Assembly: GCA_000961845.1 (NCBI GenBank)
Contig: LADZ01000021.1
Coordinates: forward strand, 1 to 64,000
DNA length: 64,000 nucleotides
Source: Flavobacteriales bacterium BRH_c54
GTDB taxonomy: Bacteria; Bacteroidota; Bacteroidia; Flavobacteriales_E; Vicingaceae
Direction of reading: 5' to 3'
Shown here: positions 44,264-53,984 of the stretch, piece after piece
Numbering within the stretch: the first letter of the stretch is position 1
Layout: each line of letters begins with the position of its first letter
Notes under the pieces: generated by a model
What the model saw: the letters and a program-made list of their open reading frames with translations, nothing else
The model's database searches: none
What the model was told of the DNA's origin: nothing
Position numbers and translations under genes: made by a program

Positions 44264-44440
44264 ACTGAACTAACTATTTTATTATAAATACATTAAGCAG
44301 TTCAAATATACTAATTATTCTTTACCAATTCAGTCTGTGTATTTTACCAACATCAACAAGTTATCAAAATGTATTAACAACTATTGAATTAAAATCATTT
44401 TTAATCGACTTTTGTGTTTCATTATTTTAACGAGAAGAAC

Positions 44441-45265
44441 ATGCAACAATATTTAACTTTATTAGACCATATTTTAAAAAATGGTGTGCAAAAAGGCGAC
44501 AGAACCGGAACAGGAACGCTAAGTTGCTTTGGCTACCAAATGCGATTTGATTTAAATGAAGGTTTTCCATGTTTAACTACTAAGAAATTACATTTAAAAT
44601 CCATTATACATGAATTACTTTGGTTTATTAAAGGAGATACCAATATTACTTACCTAAAAGAAAATGGTGTAAATATTTGGAACGGTTGGGCAAATGAAAA
44701 TGGTGATTTAGGTCCTGTTTATGGTTACCAATGGAGAAATTGGAATGGTGAAGGTATTGACCAACTTTCTGACTTGATTGAGCAAATTAAAACCAACCCT
44801 AACAGCAGAAGGTTAATGATTTCTGCATGGAATCCTAGTGTTTTACCTGACACATCGGTTTCTTTTGCAGAGAATGTAACTAATGGAAAAGCTGCTCTCC
44901 CTCCTTGTCATGCTTTTTTTCAATTTTATGTCGCCAACGGAAAATTATCTTGCCAGCTTTACCAAAGAAGTGCCGATACTTTTTTAGGCGTTCCTTTTAA
45001 TATTGCTTCCTATGCTCTATTTACCATGATGATTGCTCAGGTTTGCGATTTAGAACCTGGTGAATTTGTGCATACTTTTGGTGATGTTCATTTGTACAAC
45101 AACCATATTGAACAAGCCCAACTTCAACTGCAAAGAGCTCCCAAAAAGTTACCAACTATGAAAATCAATCCTAACATTAAAAACATTTTTGATTTTACTT
45201 ATGAAGATTTTGAATTGGTAAATTACGATCCACACCCACACATTAAAGCTGAAGTTTCTTTATAA
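44441..45265 (+). CDS. thyA: Thymidylate synthase
   Basis: Makes dTMP from dUMP with methylene-tetrahydrofolate. [32 protein letters not shown], the nucleophile in [30 protein letters not shown] and the C-terminal KAEVSL are visible. A GTG at 44414 opens the frame, but the ATG at 44441 gives [12 protein letters not shown], the usual family start, and 274 residues. A short insertion before the catalytic Cys ([12 protein letters not shown]) is one I associate with Bacteroidota enzymes. Confidence 0.97.
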   Translation: MQQYLTLLDHILKNGVQKGDRTGTGTLSCFGYQMRFDLNEGFPCLTTKKLHLKSIIHELLWFIKGDTNITYLKENGVNIWNGWANENGDLGPVYGYQWRNWNGEGIDQLSDLIEQIKTNPNSRRLMISAWNPSVLPDTSVSFAENVTNGKAALPPCHAFFQFYVANGKLSCQLYQRSADTFLGVPFNIASYALFTMMIAQVCDLEPGEFVHTFGDVHLYNNHIEQAQLQLQRAPKKLPTMKINPNIKNIFDFTYEDFELVNYDPHPHIKAEVSL

Positions 45266-45304
45266 ATTTAACAACTACTTACTATAAAAGTAGTGAGTTT
45301 TAAT

Positions 45305-45312
45305 TATTTTTG
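45305..45312 (+). promoter_or_regulatory. -7 promoter element of the antiporter operon
   Basis: TATTTTTG (TAnnTTTG). The TTG at 45310 falls inside it, so the ATG at 45343 is the probable start. Confidence 0.65.
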
Positions 45313-45342
45313 GAAAATAACAGCTTGTTGCTGTATAAATTT

Positions 45343-46563
45343 ATGACTATACCTATCATCATATCTATTTGTGCTTTAATTATTATAGCCTACTTGTTTG
45401 ACCTTAGTGCACCTAAAACCAAAATACCATCTGTCATCTTATTACTTACCTTAGGTTGGGCTGCTAAACAAGCACTTTATTTTTTAGATATTTCCATTCC
45501 TGATTTAAATTCATTACTGCCTATTTTTGGTACAATTGGGCTGATTTTAATAGTTTTAGAAGGTTCATTAGAATTAGAATTTAAAAAATCTAATTTTCCT
45601 CTTATTAAAAAATCTGTTTTTGCCTCGCTTATCCAAACAGTTGGCTTGAGTTTCATTTTAGCTTATGCTTTTTATTACTTCGGAAATTATTCTTATAAAG
45701 ACAGTTTATTAAATGCCATTCCGCTTTCTATAATAAGCAGTGCTATTGCTATTCCCAGTGTAAAAAACATTACCAAATCGAGTAAAGAATTTATTATTTA
45801 TGAAAGTAGTTTATCTGATATTTTTGGAGTAATATTTTTCGATTTTATAGCTCTTAATGAAAGTATTAATGCTGCAGCCTTTGGAAATTTTGCCTTACAA
45901 ATTCTTTTAATAATTGTTATTTCATTTGTTGCCACTCTTGGCTTAGCTTTTCTTTTAAGTAAAATAAATAACCATACTAAGTTTGTCCCTATAATTATAA
46001 TTATCATAACAATATATGCTATTTCTAAAATGTTTCATCTTCCCGCACTAATATTTATTCTACTATTTGGAATATTTTTAGGGAACTTAGACAGGTTAAA
46101 TAACATTAGGTGGATAAAAAAAGTTAAACCTAATAAGTTGAATGAAGAAGTAATGAAATTTAAGGAAATAGTTATGGAAGGAACTTTCCTTATTAGAACT
46201 ATCTTTTTTATGCTTTTTGGCTACCTAATAGATACCGCAGAGATAATTAACCAAGAATCTTTAATATGGTCGGGAGCTATTGTTGGTGCTATTTTTATTT
46301 TTAGATTCATTCAACTTAAATTTTCTAGATTACCACTACGTCCACTACTATTAATAGCTCCAAGAGGACTTATCACCATCTTGTTATTTCTAGCCATTAC
46401 TCCATCACAGACTATTGAATTGGTGAATAAATCACTTATTATACAAGTAATTATATTAACTGCTTTTATGATGATGTTGGGTTTAATGACAAACAAAAAC
46501 GAGAAAAAAGAAAACAGTAATAAAAAAGAAGAATCTCAACTTCTTGCTCAAGAAAATGAATAA
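45343..46563 (+). CDS. Cation:proton antiporter, CPA-type (406 residues)
   Basis: Integral membrane protein with about 12 helices, resembling NhaP/CPA1-type sodium- or potassium-proton exchangers. IGLILIVLEGSLELEF holds the acidic core of the fifth helix region, ISSAIAIPSV the family's TM motif, and YESSLSDIFGVIFFDF the acidic pair expected in the ion site. The C-terminal tail is short and charged (NKNEKKENSNKKEES), with no regulatory domain. Translation starts at 45343 by the promoter argument. It overlaps the next gene by 8 nt. The ion carried is not known. Confidence 0.85.
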   Translation: MTIPIIISICALIIIAYLFDLSAPKTKIPSVILLLTLGWAAKQALYFLDISIPDLNSLLPIFGTIGLILIVLEGSLELEFKKSNFPLIKKSVFASLIQTVGLSFILAYAFYYFGNYSYKDSLLNAIPLSIISSAIAIPSVKNITKSSKEFIIYESSLSDIFGVIFFDFIALNESINAAAFGNFALQILLIIVISFVATLGLAFLLSKINNHTKFVPIIIIIITIYAISKMFHLPALIFILLFGIFLGNLDRLNNIRWIKKVKPNKLNEEVMKFKEIVMEGTFLIRTIFFMLFGYLIDTAEIINQESLIWSGAIVGAIFIFRFIQLKFSRLPLRPLLLIAPRGLITILLFLAITPSQTIELVNKSLIIQVIILTAFMMMLGLMTNKNEKKENSNKKEESQLLAQENE

Positions 46564-47158
46564 ACATCTAATCTTAATTGGCTTATTTATTATCGGTTTA
46601 ATATGTTCGGGCATACAACCTTTTGATTATTTTACCTGGGCTTTAGAGGTTTTTCCGGCTATTTTAGGGTTAGTTATTTTAATTTTTACTTTTAACCAAT
46701 TTCAATTTACCTTCCTAACCTATTGTTTTATCTTACTTCATAGTTATATTTTATTTATTGGTGGGCATTACACTTATGCTGAAGTCCCTTTGTTTGATTG
46801 GATTAAAGAAGCTTTTGATTTATCTCGCAACAATTACGATAAAGTTGGGCATTTTGCTCAAGGCTTTATTCCTGCAATGATAATAAGAGAACTATTTGTT
46901 AGAAAAAATATAATAACCAACAAAAAGTGGTTACACTTTATTGTGGTATGTATTTGTTTAAGTTTTAGTGCGGTCTACGAATTTTTAGAATGGTGGATAG
47001 CGCTGTTATCTGGTGAAAATGCAGATGCTTTTTTAGGTACACAAGGTTATATTTGGGACACTCAGTCGGATATGTTTTACGCTACCATTGGAGCTATTAC
47101 TATGTTGTTTCTTTTAGCTAAAAAGCAAGACAAGAACATTTCTAAATTGAACAATTAA
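46556..47158 (+). CDS. DUF2238 (YjdF-family) membrane protein (200 residues)
   Basis: About six membrane helices. Family features: FALEVFPAILG-like start (here WALEVFPAILG), HSYILFIGGHYTYAEVPLF, DKVGHFAQGFIPAM and VYEFLEWW, then GTQGYIWDTQSDMFYATIGA. Conserved His, Glu and Asp in the membrane hint at metal or proton binding, but the role of the family is not known. It overlaps the antiporter gene by 8 nt, so the two are co-translated. Confidence 0.88.
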   Translation: MNKHLILIGLFIIGLICSGIQPFDYFTWALEVFPAILGLVILIFTFNQFQFTFLTYCFILLHSYILFIGGHYTYAEVPLFDWIKEAFDLSRNNYDKVGHFAQGFIPAMIIRELFVRKNIITNKKWLHFIVVCICLSFSAVYEFLEWWIALLSGENADAFLGTQGYIWDTQSDMFYATIGAITMLFLLAKKQDKNISKLNN

Positions 47159-47186
47159 AATCCTTTTTTCTTGAAGGCTTTATGCT

Positions 47187-47194
47187 TAATTTTG
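47187..47194 (+). promoter_or_regulatory. -7 promoter element of rocD
   Basis: TAATTTTG (TAnnTTTG), 27 nt before the ATG at 47222. Confidence 0.6.
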
Positions 47195-47221
47195 AATTGA
47201 TAAATACAAAAACAAACTATT

Positions 47222-48472
47222 ATGAATACAATGACTGAAAACAAGCTATCTTCAACAGTGGCAATGGAATTAGAAAACGAATATGGAGCTCACAACTACC
47301 ATCCTTTACCTGTTGTATTAGCCAAAGGAGAAGGTGTTTTTGTTTGGGATGTGGAAGGAAAAAAGTATTACGATTTTTTATCAGCATATTCTGCTGTTAA
47401 CCAAGGACATTGTCATCCAAAAATTATTAATGCACTTACAGAACAAGCAAAAGAACTCACATTAACTTCTAGAGCTTTTTATAATGATACTTTAGGTGTT
47501 TACGAAAAATATGTAACTGATTTTTTTGGTTTCGATAAAGTATTACCAATGAATACCGGAGCCGAAGCTGTTGAAACAGCGATTAAACTTTGTAGAAAAT
47601 GGGGCTATGAAAAGAAAGGTATTGCTGAAAACAAAGGAAAAATAATTGTTTGTAGTAACAACTTCCACGGAAGAACTACTACCATTATTTCATTTTCTAA
47701 TGATGAAGATGCAAGAAAAAACTTTGGTCCTTATACAGAAGGGTTTGTAAGTATAGAATACAACAACATTGAAGCTTTAATTAAAGTATTAAGAGAAGAA
47801 AAAAATGTCGCAGGTTTCTTAGTAGAACCTATTCAGGGTGAAGCCGGAGTTTATGTTCCCACAGATGGCTACTTAAAACAAGCTAAAGAAGTTTGTGAAG
47901 CAAACAATGTACTTTTTATTGCTGATGAAGTACAAACAGGTATTGCAAGAACAGGTAAAATTTTGGCATGTGATTATGAAAACGTTAAACCGGATATCTT
48001 AATCTTAGGAAAGGCACTTTCCGGAGGTGTGTATCCTGTTTCGGCAGTATTGGCTAATAACGATATTATGGAAGTTATTAAACCGGGGCAGCATGGTTCA
48101 ACTTTCGGGGGCAACCCATTAGCCGCAAAAGTTGCTATAGCTGCTTTAGAAGTAATTAAAAATGAAAACTTAGCAGAAAATGCTTATCGCTTAGGAGAAC
48201 TTTTTAGAACAGAAATGAATAAAGTTATTGAGCAAACAAATTTAGTAAGTGCTATTAGAGGAAAAGGGTTATTAAATGCCATTTTGATTAATGATACTGA
48301 AGATAGCTCAACTGCTTGGAATATTTGTATAAAACTAAGAGATAATGGCTTATTAGCAAAACCTACTCATGGTAACATTATCCGTTTTGCTCCACCTTTA
48401 GTAATGAATGAAGAACAATTATTGGATTGTGTAAACATTATCAAAAAAACATTACTGGAGTTTAAGAAGTAA
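47222..48472 (+). CDS. rocD: Ornithine aminotransferase
   Basis: PLP enzyme of class III that turns ornithine and 2-oxoglutarate into glutamate semialdehyde and glutamate. [19 protein letters not shown] at the start, [54 protein letters not shown] and the PLP lysine in [15 protein letters not shown] are all ornithine-aminotransferase-like rather than acetylornithine-type. 416 residues is normal. It has its own promoter and a strong terminator. Confidence 0.96.
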   Translation: MNTMTENKLSSTVAMELENEYGAHNYHPLPVVLAKGEGVFVWDVEGKKYYDFLSAYSAVNQGHCHPKIINALTEQAKELTLTSRAFYNDTLGVYEKYVTDFFGFDKVLPMNTGAEAVETAIKLCRKWGYEKKGIAENKGKIIVCSNNFHGRTTTIISFSNDEDARKNFGPYTEGFVSIEYNNIEALIKVLREEKNVAGFLVEPIQGEAGVYVPTDGYLKQAKEVCEANNVLFIADEVQTGIARTGKILACDYENVKPDILILGKALSGGVYPVSAVLANNDIMEVIKPGQHGSTFGGNPLAAKVAIAALEVIKNENLAENAYRLGELFRTEMNKVIEQTNLVSAIRGKGLLNAILINDTEDSSTAWNICIKLRDNGLLAKPTHGNIIRFAPPLVMNEEQLLDCVNIIKKTLLEFKK

Positions 48473-48486
48473 ATTTATCATTATAC

Positions 48487-48523
48487 AAAAAAGCACCTTG
48501 TAATGGTTACAGGGTGCTTTTTT
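48487..48523. terminator. Bidirectional terminator between rocD and the SpoIIE phosphatase gene
   Basis: A 17-bp stem (48487-48503 with 48507-48523, one G-U pair) around a three-base loop, with A-run and T-run sides. It ends rocD and can also end the convergent gene. Confidence 0.92.
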
Positions 48524-48531
48524 ATGTATCA

Positions 48532-50625
48532 TCATATTCTAACGCCTATAATGCAAACATCATCTACTTGTTCTAAGTCACCTTTCCAATCCTGAAAATG
48601 TTTTTTAAGAATATCTTCCTGCTCTTCCATCAACTTATCGTAAATACTTAAAAGTAACTCTTTAAAGGGTTTGTACATAAATTTTTTGCCTTTTGGTCCA
48701 CCAAATTGATCGGCAAAACCATCGGTAAACAAATAAATTTTATCCTCACTATTTAATTGAACTTGATGGTTGGTAAAAGGAATCGGATTTTCTGTGTAGT
48801 TAACTGCCTGTCGGTCTGCTTTTATCTCTGTAAGTCCATTCGTATTAATTACCCACAAATTATTATTTGCTCCTGCCCACTCTAAGGTTTTGTTATTTAA
48901 ATTTATTTTAGCCAACGAAATATCCATTCCATCTCTGGCAGCCACATTTTGTGAAGTCTGCCCTAATTCTTTGGTAATTTTATCTCTCAATTTATTAAGT
49001 ATTTCTGCTGGAGATAAATCATCATTCTCCGCATTAATACTGTTTAAAAAACTAATTCCCAACATACTCATTAATGCTCCCGGCACTCCATGTCCGGTAC
49101 AATCGGCCGCAGCTATATAAATACTATCATTTTTTTCATAACTCCAATAAAAATCACCACTTACAATATCTTTAGGATTAAAAAACACAAAATGCGTTGG
49201 AATTTTATCAGAAATATTTTTACCTGCTTGAAGTAATGCCTCTTGAATTCGTTTAGCATATCTCACACTATCTGTAATACTAATTAACGACTCTTCTAAC
49301 TCATGACTTTTAATTTCAATTTCGTGTTTTTGCTGCGAAATCAACACATTAGCTTTCTTTTTATCATTTAACGATTTAAGAATACTAATTGATAAAATAA
49401 CCAATGCTCCTAAACCAATTCCAAATGAGTAAGTAATCGTTCTCTGTTCTTTAATTTCAATCTCGTGCTGGTAATTTTTTTCTAATTGTGCTACTTCTGC
49501 TTGGTGAAGCTTTTTTTCAAATTCGTATTGTAAGCCAACCTGAATAATTTTCTGAACATTTTCGGTATTGGTTAACGAATCTGCCATTTTATGATGTTCT
49601 ACCAACAACCTGTATGCTCTTTCAAAATTTCTAGTATTGCGATAATGATTACTTAACGAAATAGATGTGCTTTTTATTAAATCAGGCGAAGCTATGGTTT
49701 TGGCAAGGTTATACGCTTTTTCTAAATAAATTTCTGCCTGACGAACATCATTTTTAAAATCGTAAATCACTCCAATACTATTAAGCGTATTTACTAAGCC
49801 AACATTGTTATTAATTTCAGTTTGAATATCTTTTGACATGAGCAAATATGTCAATGCTTTATCATATTGTTTTTGTTCTCTATAAATTCCTGAAATATTA
49901 ATTAATGATTGAGCTATTCCGGGTTTATCATTTGTCTTTTTTCTTTTCCCTAAACTTTTGAAAAAATATTCATTGGCTTCATAATACTTTTGTTGAGAAA
50001 AATATACAGAACCTATATTGTTTAAAGAAGTAGCTATACTTTTTTCATCACCCAATTCTTCTTTAACTTCCAATCCTTTTAAATAATACTCTAAAGCTTT
50101 TTCAAAATTATTCTGATCATGATATAATAATCCAATATTATTCAAACAAGCTGCCAAACTAGCTTTATCGCCCATCTTCTCAAGCAATTTTAAACTTTTA
50201 ATGTAGTTTTCAATGGCTTTCTCTACCAATCCCTGACTTTGAAAGATATAAGCTATATCGTTATAAGCAATGGCTTCTCTGTTTTCTTCGCCTAAGGTTT
50301 TAAATAACTCTATACTTTTTTGATAATGCTCTAACGCCTCTCTAAAGTTACCTAAATCTGTTAATGTATAACCAATATTATTATGTGCTACAGCAATACC
50401 TAATTGGTAATCGATTTGTTCACTTAAACTTAAGGCTTCTCTAGAAAGTGAAATGCTCTTGTTGAAATCTGTTGCAAAATACTCCTCACTAAGTACTAAC
50501 ATGGCATCAATTTGTTGTTCGCCTTTATTTTTATCAATAAAACGAACTAAACTGTCTATCTTTTCATTGGCAAAAAGAGAAACAGTACTAAAAATTAATA
50601 CCCCTAAAATTATTTTCTTCAACAT
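48532..50625 (-). CDS. TPR-repeat membrane protein with PP2C-type SpoIIE phosphatase domain
   Basis: Signal or anchor segment (MLKKIILGVLIFSTVSLFA), eight or so TPR units (about residues 55-380; repeats such as NNIGYTLTDLGNFREALEHYQ, NNIGLLYHDQNNFEKALEYYL), one membrane helix near 405-420, a coiled coil, and a SpoIIE domain (about 480-697) with DIVSGDFYW, AADCTGHGVPGALMSMLG and FTDGFADQFGG metal-binding aspartates. So external TPRs probably sense something and drive a cytoplasmic Ser/Thr phosphatase. SpoIIE/SiaA-type phosphatases act on anti-sigma-antagonist or SiaC proteins, and a SiaC-like protein is encoded at 12329. Start 50625 (ATG) is chosen over the TTG at 50655. Confidence 0.9.
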   Translation of the reverse strand: MLKKIILGVLIFSTVSLFANEKIDSLVRFIDKNKGEQQIDAMLVLSEEYFATDFNKSISLSREALSLSEQIDYQLGIAVAHNNIGYTLTDLGNFREALEHYQKSIELFKTLGEENREAIAYNDIAYIFQSQGLVEKAIENYIKSLKLLEKMGDKASLAACLNNIGLLYHDQNNFEKALEYYLKGLEVKEELGDEKSIATSLNNIGSVYFSQQKYYEANEYFFKSLGKRKKTNDKPGIAQSLINISGIYREQKQYDKALTYLLMSKDIQTEINNNVGLVNTLNSIGVIYDFKNDVRQAEIYLEKAYNLAKTIASPDLIKSTSISLSNHYRNTRNFERAYRLLVEHHKMADSLTNTENVQKIIQVGLQYEFEKKLHQAEVAQLEKNYQHEIEIKEQRTITYSFGIGLGALVILSISILKSLNDKKKANVLISQQKHEIEIKSHELEESLISITDSVRYAKRIQEALLQAGKNISDKIPTHFVFFNPKDIVSGDFYWSYEKNDSIYIAAADCTGHGVPGALMSMLGISFLNSINAENDDLSPAEILNKLRDKITKELGQTSQNVAARDGMDISLAKINLNNKTLEWAGANNNLWVINTNGLTEIKADRQAVNYTENPIPFTNHQVQLNSEDKIYLFTDGFADQFGGPKGKKFMYKPFKELLLSIYDKLMEEQEDILKKHFQDWKGDLEQVDDVCIIGVRI

Positions 50626-50701
50626 TTGGGGACTAAAATAAAAAAATCTTTTCAATATTTAAATAAGTTGAAAAAAACAATTTTTAAGCTCACTGTTAAG
50701 G

Positions 50702-50896
50702 TTATGCTTTGGATTGTTTGACTCTTTCTTTTTTATAAAAATTAATTGCTAAAAAAATCATTATTACTAAACTTATAAAAATCAATACATAAGGTAAATA
50801 TAACTTTTTATAATAAAATTGATATTCTTCTGACAGTAAAAGCATTGTGGTTGAAGTACCAACTATAAAGCTAAATATAATTAATCCTTTCGGCAC
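50702..50896 (-). CDS. Small membrane protein, probably the 3' part of a frameshifted gene
   Basis: 64 residues with two helices (near 5-20 and 35-54) and a Lys-rich tail. The only start in frame is GTG at 50896. The frame is open further upstream, back to about 50939, and there encodes LPTNKNSLIYSLGAIV, which reads like a natural continuation of the upstream 102-residue product in a shifted frame. It may therefore not be a gene of its own. Confidence 0.5.
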   Translation of the reverse strand: MPKGLIIFSFIVGTSTTMLLLSEEYQFYYKKLYLPYVLIFISLVIMIFLAINFYKKERVKQSKA

Positions 50897-50943
50897 AATA
50901 GCTCCTAAAGAATAGATTAAAGAATTTTTATTCGTTGGAAGTT

Positions 50944-51252
50944 TTAAAATAACTTATTAAAATTAGTTGGATTATTAAAGTGAAAAACGGACACAAATTG
51001 TTTTAAAGAAATATCTGATGAGAAAGAAATGGTCTTTATTTCTCTAAAGTGATAAATAAAGCTTGTATATATTAAAAAAGAAACACCAATAAATTGAAAC
51101 AACAACGTACCCAACCATCCAAAATCAAAAATAGATACTAAAGGATTTAATTCTCCTTCCAAATCAGGAATGTATAAATAAGTTGTTGTTATATCATATA
51201 ACCTTGATATTATTAATAGTAATGTCGTGATTATGAATTGTTTCATTTTCAT
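50944..51252 (-). CDS. Small membrane protein, probably the 5' part of a frameshifted gene
   Basis: 102 residues with two helices (near 5-20 and 45-66) and a conserved-looking loop RLYDITTTYLYIPDLEGELNPL, which recalls DUF5658-like proteins where this loop follows the first helix. The last ~25 residues are polar and end at a TAA in a T4A4 run. Directly after it the next reading frame (-1) stays open and hydrophobic. Function unknown. Confidence 0.6.
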   Translation of the reverse strand: MKMKQFIITTLLLIISRLYDITTTYLYIPDLEGELNPLVSIFDFGWLGTLLFQFIGVSFLIYTSFIYHFREIKTISFSSDISLKQFVSVFHFNNPTNFNKLF

Positions 51253-51293
51253 ATATCAAACTAGTTGTAATAACGAATAATATAAAAACTTAA

Positions 51294-51635
51294 TCAAGCT
51301 TTTTTTACAAATTCAGATTTTAATGCCATGGAGCCAAAACCATCAATTTTACAATCAATATTATGGTCACCATCAACCAAGCGAATGCTTTTTACTTTTG
51401 TTCCTGCTTTTACAGGTTTAGGAGCACCTTTAACCGGTAAATCCTTTATAACAATTACAGCATCACCATCTTTTAAAATATTACCGTTACTATCTTTTAC
51501 TATCAATTCATTTTCTGCATCCATTTCTTCCGGGCTCCATTCAAAACCGCATTCCGGACAAGCAAATAAATTATTTTCAGTTGGATATCCATAAGGCGAT
51601 TTGCACTTTGGACAAGGTGTTATCTCTTCTTGCAT
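51294..51635 (-). CDS. yjdM: YjdM/PhnA-family zinc-ribbon protein
   Basis: 113 residues. N-terminal zinc ribbon CPKC-x16-CPEC followed by the conserved PhnA C-terminal half ([24 protein letters not shown]...GTKVKSIRL...[23 protein letters not shown]). The frame opens at a TTG or similar codon at 51674, inside the promoter box, so the ATG at 51635 is the start. Despite the old link to phosphonate use, its role is unknown. Confidence 0.92.
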   Translation of the reverse strand: MQEEITPCPKCKSPYGYPTENNLFACPECGFEWSPEEMDAENELIVKDSNGNILKDGDAVIVIKDLPVKGAPKPVKAGTKVKSIRLVDGDHNIDCKIDGFGSMALKSEFVKKA

Positions 51636-51671
51636 TAGTAGTTTGTTTTTAATTTCAACGATAAAAGTAAA

Positions 51672-51679
51672 CAAACATA
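51672..51679 (-). promoter_or_regulatory. -7 promoter element of yjdM
   Basis: Minus-strand TATGTTTG (TAnnTTTG), 36 nt before the ATG at 51635; it excludes the upstream start. Confidence 0.6.
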
Positions 51680-51811
51680 TTCTATTTTCTTATCTCTTTT
51701 TTACAGCTAATAACTTTCCACTTGTAAAAGTTATTTTAAAAATTTCACATTAAGCTGTAACAAAATAAGATATCAAACTGTCATAGTCTAAAAAATAAAA
51801 AACTTAACAAA

Positions 51812-52132
51812 ATGAAAAAAATAGTATTTATTACAACAGCAGCTTTAGTTGCACTAAACATTTTTGCCAACAACCATCCATCGGTACAAAAAAAATTCGA
51901 AAAAGAATTAAGGTTTGAAGCCAATCAATTTTTAATTGAAAAAAACCAAACAGAGTTTGTTAAAATTAGCTTTAAAATTGATGAAGCCGGTAAGGTGAAA
52001 ATTTTAGAAGCCAACTATTCTAATGAAAAGCTAATGAAAGAAACCTACAAACAGTTAAGTATTCTTCGTTTTGAAAATCAACAAAATAACGATGATATTT
52101 ATTATTACAACTTTACATTTAAAAAACTGTAA
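51812..52132 (+). CDS. Small secreted hypothetical protein (106 residues)
   Basis: Signal peptide (residues 1-19, ends NIFAN). The mature part is rich in Lys, Glu and Phe. The strand pattern FVKISFKIDEAGKVKILEANYSNEKL resembles the small TonB-C-terminal-like or energy-transducer fragments common in Bacteroidota, where a variable-input/outcome sheet is read as D-x-x-G-K-V. No catalytic residues. A long hairpin terminator follows. Function unknown. Confidence 0.78.
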   Translation: MKKIVFITTAALVALNIFANNHPSVQKKFEKELRFEANQFLIEKNQTEFVKISFKIDEAGKVKILEANYSNEKLMKETYKQLSILRFENQQNNDDIYYYNFTFKKL

Positions 52133-52177
52133 TTTAATTAATTTTGTCAATGTATTTGTAAACAAATAGTTGTTTAC

Positions 52178-52250
52178 AATCAGCTTAGTAAGTGATTAGT
52201 TTAAGAATCTGTATGATTTTAATGCTCACTTACTAAGCTGATTTTTTTAT
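52178..52250 (+). terminator. Terminator with 18-bp perfect stem and 30-nt loop
   Basis: AATCAGCTTAGTAAGTGA (52178-52195) and its exact complement (52226-52243), followed by six more T. The loop is unusually long for a terminator. Confidence 0.85.
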
Positions 52251-52255
52251 TAACC

Positions 52256-53470
52256 ATGATTTTAAAATTAACCAATTCATATAAAAATTCCTTTAAAGGA
52301 CTATCCGTTCAGGTATGGTGGTTATCGTTAATTACACTAATTAACCGAGCCGGAACCATGGTTATTCCTTTTATGTCGTTATACCTTACTGAGCATTTAA
52401 AATTCACTTTAAACCATGTTGGTTGGGTGATGACTGCCTTTGGCTTGGGCTCTGTTTGTGGAGCTTGGTTGGGAGGTAAACTGACTAATAAATTTGGGTT
52501 TTACAAAGTAATGCTTTGGAGTTTAGTCATTTCAAGTTTTATGTTTGTTGGTTTACAGTACATTACCTCTTTTTATGGTATTTGTATAGCCATCTTTTTT
52601 CTACTGTTAGTAGCTGATTTATTCCGTCCGGCATTGTTTGTGGCAGTTGCTGCCTATGCCAAACCTGAAAATAGAACCAGAGCTGTAACCCTAATAAGAT
52701 TAGCCATTAACTTAGGTTTCTCCGTAGGTCCGGCTGTAGGAGGTTTTATCATTTATACTATCAGTTATTCAGGTTTATTTTGGATAGATGGTATCAGCTG
52801 CTTAGCAGCAGGAATTTTGTTTTTTTATGTGTTAAATGAAAAGCGTGCAGGAAATAACATTAAAGAGGTAGAAGAAGGCATTAAAGGTTCTCCTTACAAA
52901 GACAAAGCTTACTTGGTATTTTTAGCCGCTTTATTGCTTATTGGTTTTGCTTTCTTGCAATATTTTTCTACTATTCCACTTTACTATCACGATGTTCATC
53001 ACCTAACAGAAAAAGAAATTGGTTGGTTAATGTCGCTTAACGGCATACTTATTTTTGCCATAGAAATGCCTTTAGTAAGTTTCTTTGATAAAGAACGTTT
53101 CTCTAAATACAGCATTTTAATATATAGCACCCTCCTGTTTGCCTTAAGCTTTTTAATTTTAAACTTATTAGGTTGGGTAGGTGTTTTAGCCATAGGGATG
53201 ATTTTTATGTCGTTTGCAGAAATGCTCAATTTTCCGTTTTTAAATTCTTTTGCAATGGATAGAGCTGCAAAACACAACAATCAAGGTGAGTATATGGCAT
53301 TGTTTACCATGGCATTTTCTGTGTCACATATTTTTGCTCACAACTCGGGTATGCAGTTGATTAGTTTCTTTGGTTATGAAATTACTTGGTACATCATGGT
53401 TGCTTTGCTGCTACTTGCTGTATTGTTTCTAGTATGGTTAAAGCATATTATTAAAAAAGAAAACTATTAA
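52256..53470 (+). CDS. MFS transporter (404 residues)
   Basis: Twelve-helix major facilitator. Loop 2-3 motif GAWLGGKLTNKFGFYKVM (G-x-L-x-D/N-R/K-x-G type), RPALFVAVAAYAKPENRTRAVTLIRLAINLGFSVGPAVGG in helices 4-5, and a central loop near 195-212 (NNIKEVEEGIKG). This arrangement resembles MdtH- or multidrug-type MFS exporters. It stands alone after a terminator. The substrate is not known. Confidence 0.87.
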   Translation: MILKLTNSYKNSFKGLSVQVWWLSLITLINRAGTMVIPFMSLYLTEHLKFTLNHVGWVMTAFGLGSVCGAWLGGKLTNKFGFYKVMLWSLVISSFMFVGLQYITSFYGICIAIFFLLLVADLFRPALFVAVAAYAKPENRTRAVTLIRLAINLGFSVGPAVGGFIIYTISYSGLFWIDGISCLAAGILFFYVLNEKRAGNNIKEVEEGIKGSPYKDKAYLVFLAALLLIGFAFLQYFSTIPLYYHDVHHLTEKEIGWLMSLNGILIFAIEMPLVSFFDKERFSKYSILIYSTLLFALSFLILNLLGWVGVLAIGMIFMSFAEMLNFPFLNSFAMDRAAKHNNQGEYMALFTMAFSVSHIFAHNSGMQLISFFGYEITWYIMVALLLLAVLFLVWLKHIIKKENY

Positions 53471-53488
53471 GCATTCTATTCTTTAACG

Positions 53489-53812
53489 TCATTTCTTTTT
53501 ATTCTTCTTTAATTCTTTTTTAGTGTAATCAAAATGACCGTACACTGTTTTAATAAAACTTAGTATTAACCCTAGTCCAATTAAAATATATACCATGTTA
53601 AAAATCTTACCAGCATCGGTTTGAGGAATGATATCTCCATAACCAATTGTTGTAAGCGTTATTACACAAAAATAAATGGCATCTAACCATCTCCATCCTT
53701 CTAAATAATGAAAAACTGTTGCACCAATTAGTATTACAACAATGGTTGTTAGTAATAGCTCTAGGTACTCCCTATCTTTTAAAAAACTCAATACAGCTCT
53801 CCAAATTAGCAT
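53489..53812 (-). CDS. Two-helix potassium channel subunit
   Basis: 107 residues: helix near 18-38, pore loop with the selectivity filter TLTTIGYGD (near 52-60), helix near 70-90 and a Lys-rich tail. This is the minimal ion_trans_2 pore (KcsA-like); four copies would form the channel. There is no RCK domain. A TACATTTG box lies about 100 nt upstream. It converges on the MFS gene. Confidence 0.93.
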   Translation of the reverse strand: MLIWRAVLSFLKDREYLELLLTTIVVILIGATVFHYLEGWRWLDAIYFCVITLTTIGYGDIIPQTDAGKIFNMVYILIGLGLILSFIKTVYGHFDYTKKELKKNKKK

Positions 53813-53914
53813 AATTAATAAATTAATTTATAATGAAGTTGTTCTTTTTTCCACTACCTCCAGCATCCAAGCTTTGAGTTTTACAACTTATTTTTTTAAG
53901 TTCAATTAAAAAAA

Positions 53915-53922
53915 CAAATGTA
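53915..53922 (-). promoter_or_regulatory. Possible -7 promoter element of the potassium channel gene
   Basis: Minus-strand TACATTTG (TAnnTTTG), about 100 nt before the ATG at 53812. The rest of 53813-53984 shows no gene. Confidence 0.45.
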
Positions 53923-53984
53923 GCAAATAATTATATGTTGTTGGATTATATAAAATTACTCAATCGGTTAAATCAAGCAGATGT

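Noticed and set aside
44414-44440. N-terminal extension of thyA from GTG
   Set aside because: Nine extra residues do not belong to the family and the ATG at 44441 gives the usual N-terminus.
50930-50950. Programmed -1 frameshift in the small membrane gene
   Set aside because: The 0-frame stop sits in the run itself and no standard X-XXY-YYZ heptamer in the right phase is present; decay or sequence error is simpler.
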